A stretch of 64,000 nucleotides of DNA from contig OY757939.1 in the NCBI GenBank assembly GCA_963585895.1, positions 54,338,585 to 54,402,584 of the forward strand. The letters are read 5' to 3'. The stretch is from Sepioteuthis lessoniana. Its lineage: Eukaryota > Mollusca > Cephalopoda > Myopsida > Loliginidae. Positions 33,421-45,715 of the stretch are shown piece by piece. The notes beneath the pieces were generated by a model that worked only from the letters and a program-made list of their open reading frames with translations, searched no databases and was not told the origin of the DNA. Made by a program: the position numbers and the translations under genes. Each line of letters opens with the position of its first letter. The stretch's first letter is position 1.

Positions 33421-34228
33421 CAGTCAGAACCACGTGGACAGAGAGTTCGTCCATAAAAAAAATATAAGTGGAAATACAGTCCTTCGTTAACCTGAAATAG
33501 GCTTCTACTTTATTTTGATAGAGTGACTTTCGCAAAACTGGCTTTGTTATTGTTGTAAAAAGATAGATTTTTTCTTTCTTTCGCTGGGGCAGCCGGTCAA
33601 GGCTACTAGTGATTTCATCATTTCCGGGCATAGCTGGACGTAGCGTTTTTTAGGGATTAGAATGGTCTGCTTGGTTTACGTTTTTGAACAAAGCGCAACA
33701 TTCATACAAAACGAAAAAACTTCTTAATCATCCAAATTCTCTAACCGACATAGCTATGAAGAAATGCTAATTAGAATCCTTCACTTCTTAAGCAGAAACA
33801 TCAATATCATCATGGACCGCAGTTACAAAAGGAACCTAGCGAGATCATGAGACTTCTAAAACTATTTTGCTTCCTTAAAATTCAATATTTCTCAATGTTA
33901 TCCAATTTGTCATTTTCTTTTTCATCTACAAAAGTTCTGTGAGTGGCATATTTCATAAAAATACCAAAAATAATATTGTAATTCCTGCTGAAAAATGTGG
34001 TGCAAATAATTTTCGAGACAATTTTGATCAATTGTTTTTCATTTTTCAACCGGTTCCTTTTGCGTAGAGATTTTTTAAGTTAACATTTTTTTTATAGCAG
34101 GCCTCTTACTTCGTTCAGTATGTTGGGTGAAAACGATTTTTGCTGATGATTCCAAACGAGCAGATATGTAAAATCACATGTATATATCAATTTACATTTA
34201 GCAATTTTAACAAGAACGATTAAATTTG
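33421..34228. other. No gene seen
   Basis: Sequence without recognised coding, RNA or repeat features. Confidence 0.5.
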
Positions 34229-34229
34229 A

Positions 34230-34460
34230 GCAGGGGTTCCTGTGGTGTTATGGCTAACGTGCGGCTTTGAAGCAAACAAGTTCGAACTCCAGTCGCGTTA
34301 TTACGTTCACTTTCAGACTAATACCCTTGGGAAAGGTAAGAATCTTTTTACCCCCCACCCACAAGCTATGGTTTAAATAGTATCACTGCTGTTCGACAAG
34401 AACAGCTTTGGCATTAAATAACCCACGGAAGTTGATATTCTTTTAAACAAGGAAATGAAA
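34230..34460 (+). mobile_element. SINE-A
   Basis: Head ttcctgtggtgttatggcta, B box caagttcgaactcc, body caagctatggtttaaatag, tail gcattaaataacccacgg. Confidence 0.85.
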
Positions 34461-34809
34461 TGATTATTATTATTTTCTTTTTGATCTGTTCTAAGGTCAT
34501 TTGTGAATTTGTTTTGCAAGTACTTTTAAAAGAATGTTAAAGTTATTCCATTATTAACTTTTCATACTATTATCTTTAACAAAATAAGAAAACTCCCATT
34601 AACTAAATAAAAATAACACGTGACTGAGAATAAATACAAACAATTTCTTTTCTTATCTTTTGCTAGAGATTTCATCACAGCTAATAATTTCATTGGTAAC
34701 CGGTCGAACCAGATCGTTCGGCCCGAATGTTTCGGTCTCAAATAAATCCAACTTGGGATGTTCCGGCTGTGCAATGATTTTAAAGACATAACTAACGAGC
34801 GTCGTTTAC

Positions 34810-35050
34810 GTTTCTACTTTTGGTTTGGTTTAGTTGTTCAATGACAATATCAACATTTGTGGGTTATTTTACGCCAATGCTGCCCTAGTTCAAAAACAGT
34901 AGTGATACTATTTAATCCATAGAAGGTGGGTATTAGAGGAGGGGGGTTATACTTTTCCCAATGGCATTAATCGGAAATTGAACGTTACAGAGCAACTTGA
35001 GTTCGAACTCGCTAACTACAATGGCGCAGTCCAGCCATGTGGACTCCCCT
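34810..35050 (-). mobile_element. SINE-A, minus strand
   Basis: Minus-strand A-box region ggctggactgcgccattgta and B box gcgagttcgaactc; tail starts at ttggtttggtttag on the plus strand. Confidence 0.8.
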
Positions 35051-35060
35051 TGTTTTGTTA

Positions 35061-35451
35061 TATATATATAAGTTCAATGATAAGCAAGTAACGTAACATA
35101 ACTCATATTGTTTAGAGTTTAGTTTTCAAAATTAAAAAAAATTTACAAATTCTCTCTCCCTCCCACAAAAAGAGTTAGGGCTGGATTAAAAATAGCATAT
35201 AACTAGAGCGTGCAAAGTCAAATTGCTTCCTTTCCGACATCGACAATAGCTTGAAACAGACGTTTCCTGTCCACGCAAACGGGGGCCTTGCGCCCTCCCT
35301 AAAAACTTCTCAAACATTTAAGTTTTCATTCAACACTTCTATATTAGACTCTACACTTAATACTAAATTCAACCATATTAGGACATTGCTCTACACATCC
35401 TTTTAATGAACTCTTAGTATTCAATGTCATTTTTGTATTCATACTGTGAAT
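35061..35451. other. Nothing recognised
   Basis: No gene or repeat match seen. Confidence 0.5.
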
Positions 35452-35524
35452 AACTGACAATAAAATGATTATGAGACTGACGCGCTGCCTACTGCGCTAC
35501 CGAGACAACTGACAATAAAATGAT
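35452..35524 (-). mobile_element. Retro-inserted 5' half of initiator/elongator-like tRNA-Met with 18-bp TSD
   Basis: A 37-bp insert at 35,470-35,506 sits between two perfect copies of aactgacaataaaatgat (35,452-35,469 and 35,507-35,524). On the minus strand it reads as the first half of tRNA-Met: acceptor strand, D arm with tagcgcagtaggcagcg, anticodon stem and CAT anticodon, stopping just after it. It lacks the T arm, so it is not a functional tRNA. It has no A-rich tail. The next bases (atc) also match the tRNA, a 3-nt microhomology at the 3' junction. Confidence 0.88.
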
Positions 35525-35647
35525 GTTGTCGTAAACTGCTCTTGTATCAATAAGCACGGGAAAACATTAAACCATAATACATTTCCCCTGTTACAAGTGT
35601 CCGACTGGTTCGTTAGGTTTTAAGGCGTATAATTATTTGTGGACAAA

Positions 35648-35895
35648 TTTACCAACCCCTCCGCTCGGACAGGATATGACACAAGGTCAATTTTTAAGTG
35701 GGGTTTATCAGGTTTGAATTCAGAGTTTTCCTTCTCCTAGACTAGTTGCCTCACCAAGGAGGGAGAATAATTGGATTCATACCTTTCCCAAGGGTATTAG
35801 TTCTCTATGAAATGCAATCAGTTGCATCCAGAATTTGAACTCGTGGCGCCGTGTCCATTTCCTACGACGATAACCATTACACCACGGACACCTCC
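35648..35895 (-). mobile_element. SINE-B, minus strand, first of a pair
   Basis: Plus-strand reading ccaacccctccgctcggaca through gtgtccatttcctacgac and caccacggacacc. A piece of the body is missing after ctcaccaagg. Confidence 0.85.
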
Positions 35896-35896
35896 A

Positions 35897-36172
35897 ACAT
35901 ATTTACCAACCCCTCCACTCGGGCAGGATATGACACAAGGTCAATTTTTGAGTGAAGTTAAACAGGTTTGAATTCAGAGTTTTCCTTCTCCTAGAATAGT
36001 TGCCTCACCAAGGCTGAAGAACCTTGTCTGTCCTATTTACCCATAGCTAGAGGGATTCATAGCTTTCCCAAGGGTATTAGTGCTATGTGAAATGCAATTA
36101 GTCTCGGCCAGGATTTGAACTCGTGTTGCCGTGTCCATTTCGTACGATATCATTACACCACGGGCACCTCTC
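35897..36172 (-). mobile_element. SINE-B, minus strand, second of a pair
   Basis: Follows the previous copy almost directly in the same orientation (ccaacccctccactcgggca through ttacaccacgggcacctc). Two independent insertions at the same spot or a tandem duplication; differing internal deletions favour two insertions. Confidence 0.85.
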
Positions 36173-36274
36173 GTGAACAAATAGTTTATAGGTAACATTA
36201 TTTTAAAATAAGCTAGAGTTCATTTGGTTGCATACAGTTAAATGGATTCAAGTATTGATATTTAACACTAAAAG

Positions 36275-36610
36275 TTTTATTTGCACACAGTTAAAAGGGT
36301 TTCAAGCATTGCTATTTAATACTAATAATTCAATTTAATATTGATCATTTATTTGCACACCATTAAATGATTCCACGCAAAGTAAATGATCAAACAATTC
36401 TATTTGACCAATAAATGGGATCCTAACAGATACTACCACTCCGGGTCAAAGTCGAACTGGGAGTATAGGCCAAAAAAGAGGTACTTTACATTCCCTAAAG
36501 CTCCAGAACTGAGGCCTCACTATCAAATCGTTTAGTGTCATATCCAGGATACTTAATGTGTGTGTGTGTGTGTGGGGGGGTCTTACCCCTCTGCAAAGAT
36601 GCAATCGGTG
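36275..36610 (-). mobile_element. SINE-C, minus strand
   Basis: Plus-strand reading tgatcaaacaattctatttg, gggatcctaacagatactac and ctgaggcctcactatcaaat, with a TG run near 36,560. Confidence 0.75.
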
Positions 36611-36947
36611 TATTCCACACCTTCAGCCGATTTGGCTCATAAATGTTCAAATTGCTATGCCTAAGTTTTGTTAGTGAGTTATGGTACTCAGATACTAGAC
36701 AGTAAGGATTCCCGGAGTCTATATAATCAATACTTACTCACCGGAAAGAAGGAACTGTGTCCCTTAACCAATATGGTGGATTGACTCATTTTAAATATAG
36801 TTTAGTCAAAATCTGATATTTAATGGACATAATCGTTTTATATTTAAACTAGAATAGTTCGTTTTGGGTTAACCAATGAACCTTCGACAATCAACTACAA
36901 AATATCTTGTAAGGTAAGACAAATTAGGATTGTCATTTTTGACAGTC

Positions 36948-37345
36948 ACAAAATGTCTTCAAACAGACTGGAGTATAGACGGTCTGGGATTTTAGCCCCT
37001 ACAAAGGCAATCTATGACTCAGTAATGAACCTACCTGTTCCCTCAGAATGGTAGGTCACATTTTCAAGGAACAGGTTTATTCAACTGAGTTACAATATGT
37101 ACCAATTGATGAAGCCTTGGTTGGAGTGGACGCCCTTGTAAAACAATATTTCGTACTGAGGAGCAACAATCTGATTATAGCTATCAACCACAAGCCACTT
37201 TAAGTCTTCAGTGACAGCAAGACTGAAGACAAAGATCTTTCTCCCACAGACTTCTGGTTATTTACATAAAGGACCAAACACAATATCAAGACATCCATCT
37301 GCCCTAAGAGATGCTATGCAAATACCCCTTTCAGGTGACACCCAC
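36948..37345 (+). pseudogene. Gypsy-type retrotransposon RNase H remnant
   Basis: Across frameshifts: CLQTDWSIDGLGF (start of the RNase H domain with the first acidic residue), then after a break VPIDEALVGVDALVKQYFVL, LIIAINHKPL and RTKH-like segments matching the C-terminal part of gypsy RNase H. The conserved acidic, Ala-rich and DHKPL-type blocks appear in order, with the Asp of DHKPL changed to Asn. No LTRs or integrase were seen nearby. Confidence 0.7.
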
Positions 37346-37435
37346 TTTCAATAGCCATGAGACCTCCCAAAATGAACATACTCACCATCCATCATCATCA
37401 AAAAGATATTAGACAAGGGTGCTGCCTTGCCTCAT

Positions 37436-37585
37436 GGAATAAGTCAGCGACCTTAGTCGAGGGTGACCTGAAGAAAACCTTTTCAATAGCTACTACAGTG
37501 TAGGGGAGGGCACTACTCCATTACCTGGATTGCTCCACTTTACCCTTGATCCTTATCTTATAATGCCGGTTGTTAAGCAAACCTC
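37436..37585 (-). mobile_element. SINE-D fragment, minus strand
   Basis: Shares gaccttagtcgagggtgacc, ggattgctccactttaccct and ttataatgccggttgttaag with the 49,275 copy; the tRNA-like head is missing. Confidence 0.75.
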
Positions 37586-38035
37586 ATGGAATAGATAATT
37601 ACCTTCCACATTTTCAACTAGATAGGAGTTTGACCATATCAGCTATTTTTTCAAGGTTGCTACATCCAATTGGTTGTTTCCACAAGATAAGAGCTTGGTG
37701 TCATTGCTCTGCAGGCATCTCTTGACTGTCCAATTTAGCTACTTGTTGGCTCAGTTTTTTTCTGTAATATGTCTTGAATTATAGTATTGGACAGATAAAT
37801 ATTAGCTAGAAGCTATTTTTCTTGGGACCACAACATTAGATTAACTCCCTAGTTCTATTAATCTTGGCTATTTTATCCCCTAGTTAAATTGTCATAAAAA
37901 AAGTAATGAAGTATTTAAAAGATGTGCTGACATCATACAAGATTACCAGGCATTTTGTATAAATCTGAAATTTACAAGATCTGTTTAAAAATATAAACTG
38001 AAGCTGTATTTATCAAGGCAGAAATGAAATCTTAA
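37586..38035. other. Nothing recognised
   Basis: Unassigned sequence between a SINE-D fragment and a decayed mariner-like segment downstream of RPS15A. Confidence 0.45.
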
Positions 38036-38180
38036 TTTTCTTCAAAATGGTCCTCTCACCATTCTATGCAGTCTATTGGTTAAAGAACTTGTGGAAGTAG
38101 TCTTGATATGCTGCAAAACCTTGCAGTCATATTTCTTTTACTGTCCTTCATATGCTTAAATTTTTAGTTACAATATGATT
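38036..38180 (-). mobile_element. Decayed mariner-like remnant
   Basis: Same ordered segments as 26,460 and 45,570 (attggttaaagaacttg, atatttcttttactgtcctt), heavily diverged. Confidence 0.4.
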
Positions 38181-38568
38181 TTAATAGTCTAGTAAATATA
38201 AATCACTTAAATATATACAAGTCACTCACAGCAGTGTTCAGTTCATTAATAATTTTTTTTCTTTCTTTTTTTCTTCAAACCTTTAAGCATAATACTCATT
38301 TTTAAAATTTTCAATTAGCGGAAAAAAATGAATAAGTAATTAAACTTTTAAAAATAAAGATAAAAATATTTTATCATAATAGTATGAACACACAAGCCAT
38401 TATTTTAGAAATTGTTGTTTTTTGAAATAAAATGATTAAAGCAAATAGTGGAGGTGGTTTATCAACTATATACTCAAACAAAATTAAAAAAAAAAAAAAA
38501 CCCAGAGTATTGAAAAAGATAAAGCTTCACAATAAAATACAAAAAAGTAATAATGATGTGATGATTTC

Positions 38569-38574
38569 TTTATT
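38569..38574 (-). terminator. Poly(A) signal of RPS15A
   Basis: AATAAA on the minus strand, 15 nt after the RPS15A stop codon, giving a very short 3' UTR as is usual for ribosomal protein genes. Confidence 0.85.
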
Positions 38575-38588
38575 TACACTTCCATTTT

Positions 38589-39301
38589 TTAAAAGAAGTA
38601 TCCCAAAATTTTGCCACCAAGATGTTTTCTTCTGGCTTCTTCATGATCCAGGATTCCTCCAGAAGTAGTCAATACTAAAAACCTGAAAAACAATTTAGAC
38701 TAATATAAATAGAAGGGAAAGTTTCTGTTCTTATTTACAACCAACTTGATCATTATTGTATGTATATCTCAAATAAAAAAAACACACACACGCACAACTA
38801 AGGAAATCAAAACTTTACTAGTTATGCTCATGGATTACATGTTAGCATCATAAAAATGATAAATACTCCTTCAATCCTTTCCCTTTTCAAGGTGAATTAA
38901 GTATTTTTTCACAAGATTTTATATTTTAATTTAATATCCCAATTTTTACCCCTCCCACCGAAAACTACTTTACCAATCAACATTTGTATAAGAATGTTAC
39001 CATGAAACAAATACAGTATGTCATAGAAAGATTTTAGTTATCCCAATAACATTAAAATTTTCTAAAAATAAGCAATTTCCAATTTAATGTCAGTAACAGT
39101 TTGCACTTATCCTTATATTTTCTTAAAAGGGATAAATCCTATAAAGAGGATCAAATTCAATATTGAACATGATGACCAACTTGGGTGGCTTTTAAGATGA
39201 ATGAACCACTGTGAACCAGCCGTACACAAGAATGCAAAAGTGACCTAAGATAGGAACTTTTAAATTTTGCAGCAAGTAGTTTGAAACTTATCTTAAATTG
39301 G

Positions 39302-39384
<83 letters not shown>

Positions 39385-41378
39385 AATAAATAAATGGTGG
39401 GAGCATGTTTTTCCCAATCCTGTAAACCTTGTTCAGAGTATCATTTCAAAATGATTTTAAAAAAGAGAATATGCACAGATCATATTCATGCATACATATA
39501 TTTGATTGTAATTTTTTTTACCTTACCTCTTCAGTAGAGGAAGGATTTGATATATGGTTTTGTTAAATTTAAAAAAAAAAAAAAAAATCAGTGACTAACT
39601 AGCATATAGAAGGGAAAGAGTCTCCACCAACAAAGCATATCAAATTAACAGCAGCAACTCGGTTGTCATTTTCTTGCATCAATAACTGATCATTTATTCC
39701 CTTTGGATCTCAGCCAATCAGGTAAACAAATGAGTCAAGTATTACAATCAAAGTGACCACTCATCAAGTGCAACCTCCCCCCCCTACTTTTATTGGAATG
39801 TGAGGTACCAAAATAAAACAAACCAATCTTGATGTCTAAAAAGTTTTATAATATATTCAAAGTGCTCAAATAAATTCATTTCAGCACTATTGAAGAAATT
39901 GATGTACTTAGTCATTATCCAATAACTAAAGTGCAACTTTATTAATAAATCAATCATTATCAGATAATAAATCTAAGCTTGACAAATCACTTGTTTGCAC
40001 AGAGTTAAATAGTTTTTAAGTATTACTACTCAACATTCATAATTCTAATTAATATTATTTGTTTGCACACAGTTAAACGGTTTTTTAAAAGTATTACTAT
40101 GTAACACTAACTCAATCTAACACCAGTCATTTGTTTGCAGTTAAATGGTTAAATCGCTCTATATGACCCATAGAAGGGACCCTAACAGGTACTATCACTC
40201 TGGGTAGAGTGGACCTGGGAGTAATGGCAATGAAAAGGTACTTCACTATCCTCAAAATTCAAAGATTGAAGCATCACCACCCAGGACACTTGGACACTTA
40301 GGGGAGGGAGGAGAAGTCTTACTCATCAGCAGAGATTTATGTGTGTTCTATAGCTCCACCATGAACTGAGTGTTTATGTTCTGAATTACAGATAAAACTA
40401 AGTTGCTGTTACAAAACAGAAATTTTCATATTTGTGTGACTGACAGAAATTTCTATCATTCACAATTGACTAATCCTTTGATTCTAGAATACTAGTGGTA
40501 CTTTACCCCTTACTCTCTGTAGCAGAAATCACTTAAACAGCAGTAGGTGGGCTTCAAGATTTTAGTTATTTTTTCCCCTTCTAAATCCATTACCCACATT
40601 TTAAAGCATATAAATATTCAGAACAAAGTTTCATTTTAAAATACATTTATGTTTTCATAAATAAATTGAAATCTCAAAATTTTCATCATAGTTAAAGTAT
40701 TTTATACATTTTGTCATAATACATAAACAATTACCAAAATTTTTTAATTCTTTGAATTTGAAGACTAAGACATAACTTAATATATAGAAAATAATCTTGT
40801 TTGATAGATATTGAAGGTGAATCTATATACAATATACCCACCAAATATTTAATCTATCAGTTTATATTGCATCCAGCCCTTCCTGAATGACCCATCATGA
40901 GCCAGTCGTACACAAGGATGCAAGAAGTTATCTCAGGTTTTAAAAATTTTCAAAAGTTCTCTTTAATTGACTGATACATTGCCTTTAACATTAAAGTCTG
41001 GAAGATTTGGGGGTAGGTTTCCACCTGCTTGTAACACAGTTTAAATAGAAAATTCTTAGGATTAAAATTCTCATATCATATTTTAGTATACACCAACATT
41101 CGGTTTAGGTAAACAATGTCAAATAAAAAAGTTTATTACAAAGAAAGTCTTTTTTTTTTTTATCCTTCTCTGGAAGGAGTTCAGAGAGGACTCCCTTCCA
41201 ATCTTGAATAAGCCATAATAAAGGAATATCTTAAATATCTTGCTTAAAAAAACAACAAAAAAAAACTGGCACCTTAAGTGCAATTTGAATATATTTTGCA
41301 TTCTATTTTTCTTGTGAGCTAAAGTTCCGATTATCCAAGAGTTCATATGGTTAAATGCCAAATAAAGTACACAAAATT

Positions 41379-41415
<37 letters not shown>

Positions 41416-44400
41416 AAAATATTTACTTACCCAAACTGTCTGGAAGGAAGCAAATTATTTGTCCACTTTTCTAATTCGCTCAATCTTATGTCAAAACGAG
41501 GACTGATAACACCACACTGAAAAGAAAAAGATAAGCAAGATTAATAAAAATTGACAAAATTTTCACTAATAAATATACATTAGAAGTTCAAAGATTTCCA
41601 TTATACAGCCCCTTTTGGGGTTTAAGAGCATTGTTGTAATCAGTCAATTTCATATGAATAAACTTTATAATACAGATAAAAAATTGATGTCTGTTACTTC
41701 ATGAGTTATATATTGTGTAAAATATCCTATTATATATTCAGAAATGAACGCACTTACAACTTGTTCCTTAAGATGTCAAGCTTATTAATTGATAAGATAT
41801 TTCTTCTAGATTTCTATTACTTGAAGTGCTGTTAGAATAAATGCATCAAACTAGTTCCATTACAATAAATTTTATACAAAGTGAATTAATAATTATATTT
41901 TTATCATTAACTGATAATTCAATTTTAGTTACTTTAAGAATTTACTAATTTTAGTTTTTAAAATAATCTTAAATCCTCATGTGCTGTTACTGCAAACTAA
42001 TCAGGCAATAGAATTAGGAGACTATAAAAAACAGTTTTTTATTAGAACAGGTGCCATAACATTAAGAATTTACAGTTATATTACAATCGAACATGGGTTT
42101 ATATAACAGAGAATATAACTGACAATACTTGAAAATAATGAAAATGAATTTAAATGTGGTCATAAGCTCTAGAATAATGTTTTTGCTACATCTGAATTAT
42201 ACAGCCAATGTGGCAGTATATTCAAATAAAATCTCTCTTGAATTGCTGACCTCAAATTTATCACTTCTGTTTGAGTGTGATCTCCACAAAGGTATACTGG
42301 TATAACAGGTTTAAAGGATTCAAGCAACAGCCAAAAAAATAACAATAATCCTAACTTAGGATATTATGACAGGATTTTAATGTACAGGTCTGGCCAGAAA
42401 ATTCATTCAGTTCAAAATTACAAGTTTTTTTTTTTTTTTTTGGGGGGGGGGGTTATTGGTAAGTTTTAAACTAACATATTTACTGTTTTTGTTCCACTAT
42501 CTTCTGTCATCTTTCAGACTCATAATTTCTTTCCCCCAAAATTTCATTCTCAGCAAAGAACTACTCTTCTTTCAAGGATTTTCTTTTCCTAAGACATTTT
42601 TTTGCAAAAACTAGGATAAATTCTAACCAAAAGATGTCAGCAAAACTGAAACAATTTTTGAATGGTCACAAAAGAAACATGATTCTAACATTTTTCCAAT
42701 AGAAAATATTCACTCTTAGATAATTCTTGTTGCTTTCCATCTTTAAAAATCAATCATTTAACTTTTTGGTATAAAAGCCAATTTCCAAAGGGCCATCCTT
42801 CAGGCATGTGTAAGAGTAAAGTTAAAAGTTAATTGGTTGACACTTGAAGCTACTTTGAGGGGAAATACTGACAGATCTACGACAATTTTTGCTATTACTC
42901 ATCCAGGAGTATTGCTTCTGGGGAGGGTCCCTTACATAAAACAAATCTTTGGTCACATTCTAACATCATGGTGGATACTATGTTCTTTGGAAGGTTAGGG
43001 AGGACTCCATTCCCATCTCAAGTCATAAATTATTTTATCTTCATTGGACTAAACACATCAATTGAATAAAAAGATGAAAAAGCAAACTGATGACAACTAC
43101 TAAGTGATATTTTTCAATGAAGTTTAAACTAAACACCTCAATATCATCTAAAGACAAACACAATATTATATCATGCAATAGATTCCTGTCTTGCTATATT
43201 CCTTGATAATAAATTGATTTTATTTAAAAGTGCACATATGCAATTCATGGAAAATTAAGAAATTTTGAAGTTAAAAGTTTCCAGAAAAATCAAGCCATAC
43301 AACAGCAGAGTATTTCAAACATGTCTAATTAAAAGTAATATACAAAGAAAAATTAAAATTTACTTTGTTAAGTCTGCCATTGAGATTGACAACAATTTTC
43401 CCATTTCTGTGATCATCAACCATCTCAAATTCATCAATGTAGCCTAAAAGAAAAGACAGCATTTTGATTTTTTTAGGTACAAAATAATCAATGTGGGAAA
43501 AAAAAAAATAAAAAAAAAAAAAAAATCCATTAACAATTTATAAAGGGAGAAAAAAAATCAGGGCAAATTATATTATAAATCAAATATATTTACTATGCTT
43601 AGTTTAGAACAAGGTTCAATAAATTAAAATGTTGTTGGATATTATTGAGCTGAATCTATATACAGAATAGCCACCAAATATTTTATCCATCAGTTTATGT
43701 TGCATCCATCCCTTCCTGATTGACTCTTAATGAGCCAGCCGTACACAAGGATGCAAAACAAAATAAAACAAATAACAACAACAACAACAAACACAGACAT
43801 TTTGGATATTTAAGCAAATAATAATGTCTGTTAAATATTTGAATACTGTTAAATTTGAAAAAAATTTAAAAACCAACAAAACATTTGAAATTAGATAAGA
43901 TATTTTTTCATATCTAATTTCAAATATCTTAAATACTTGTTTTGACTTTATTTAAAAGGCAGCCACATTTAACTTTGAGTGGCCTTTATGTAAAAAAAAA
44001 AAAAAAAAAAAAAACTTTAACAGAATAGTCCATCTATTTTATTATAATTTTTAGACATTTATATCAAGAGTTTCTAACAAAACATTTGTATCTACACTAA
44101 TTTTTTTTCTTGATATATCTGTAAGTCGGTAGGTTGGCTGTTCTATAGAAGAAACATTTTAAATCTGAAAATATTGTTTTATAAGTAAAAGGTCAACTTT
44201 GTATTTAACTAAAAATTGTTTAGGCAGAATCAATAGCACCTCCACCACATTCCTTAGTTTTTGCTTCTTTTAAAATTACATTTTTGGCTTTTTCATTACA
44301 CATCCAAATCTAAAATGCATTTGTGGTGCTGTCTGACATCTTTAATAACTGGAACCTGCTTTACAATCTAAACAAAACCCACCGTTTTATTTTGCAGATG

Positions 44401-45681
44401 CCATGATGGTTCATATGACCTCTTTTAGCAGTTCCTGTGATAGAAATTTTAGTCAAAACATTTTGACCCTTTATGCATGTTGAAACTAAACAGATCTCTT
44501 AAATTTATCACTTCTAAGACCAAAATCATTCTCTTATAAGAAATTTAAATCGTAAAAAAACATTAGTCCACATGAAACAGCCAGAATCCTATATCCTTTT
44601 AATATGCTATATTTTCTGAAATTTTAGATTAAAAAAAAGAAAAAGAAAAAGAAACCCACTTAATAAACAAGTCAATGCATTTCTTTTATCTCTGAATAAA
44701 AATCTTTTTCAAAAAGAATAAAGTTTCAATTGCCCAGATAATTCAACCTACCTTTTCATATACTGATCTATGGAAGTAAATAATGGAAAGGAATCCGTCA
44801 GTATGTAGAAAATAGAAAAAACAAAGTAATCCAAAAGTGATAAATTTATTGTGAAGGAAAGTCAACATTAAAATGTTTTAGTTTTAAGGAACCTTCATCA
44901 TCTTAAAGTCCTGATGAAGCTTCTTAAAACCTAAACGTTTAAGCATTGACTTTGCATCATAATGAATTCAACACTTTTGGATTATGTTTTGTTTTTTAAT
45001 TTCTCCATACTGATCTATATCTCAGCAGCAACAAATGAAGGCTTTTAACATTAGAATATATTAAATATTAACTGATTTCAAAATTATAAATACATTTAGT
45101 GTATCATCGACGATCCACAAATTCATTAAGTTTTTGTAACAGCAGTCCATGCTGACATTTCTATTTAGGAATGAAGGATTGTACACCATTAAAGAGAAAA
45201 TTTGGATAATTAAAATAAGGACATTCAACACAAACAAAGGCACCACAAAATTATCCAGATGCACGTTGAACTGAAAGAAGCTTTACTCTTTAAGAGCATT
45301 TTTATGTATATAGCTCCATTAAAAAAATCTGTGTGTTGTTTTTGCTACAAAGGTGTGTTCAATTGTTGATGACCTTAGTCGAGGGCAACCTGAAGGCTCC
45401 CTTTTCAAGTGTGTGAATATAATGTAACAAAAACACAGATTTTCCTGAACCCCGATCAGCCATGCCATTAGCAAACACTACCAGCTAGGCCAATAGTAAT
45501 GAGACTGAATTTGTATTTATCAAGATGGGGTTAAAAAAAAAAAAAATTTAAAAAAAAAAAATTTTTTTTTTAAAAAGTTTCCTTGGCATTCATGTATACC
45601 AGCAACTTTTCCATTAGTTAAATAATTGAATCTTTCTGTTTGCACTGTCATTTCTTTTAATGTCCTTCAATATACTTACCC

Positions 45682-45715
<34 letters not shown>

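Noticed and set aside
35470-35506. Functional tRNA-Met gene
   Set aside because: Only the 5' half is present and flanking duplications show it is an insert; no T arm or 3' acceptor strand.
42780-42975. A third snoRNA in RPS15A intron 3
   Set aside because: An ATGATGT resembling a C box exists on the minus strand, but no D box with terminal stem and no H/ACA layout could be drawn.
44875-44935. Hammerhead ribozyme (ctgatgaag motif)
   Set aside because: The hairpin is clear but the GAAA core and three-stem arrangement are not; cctaaacg replaces the needed cgaaac.
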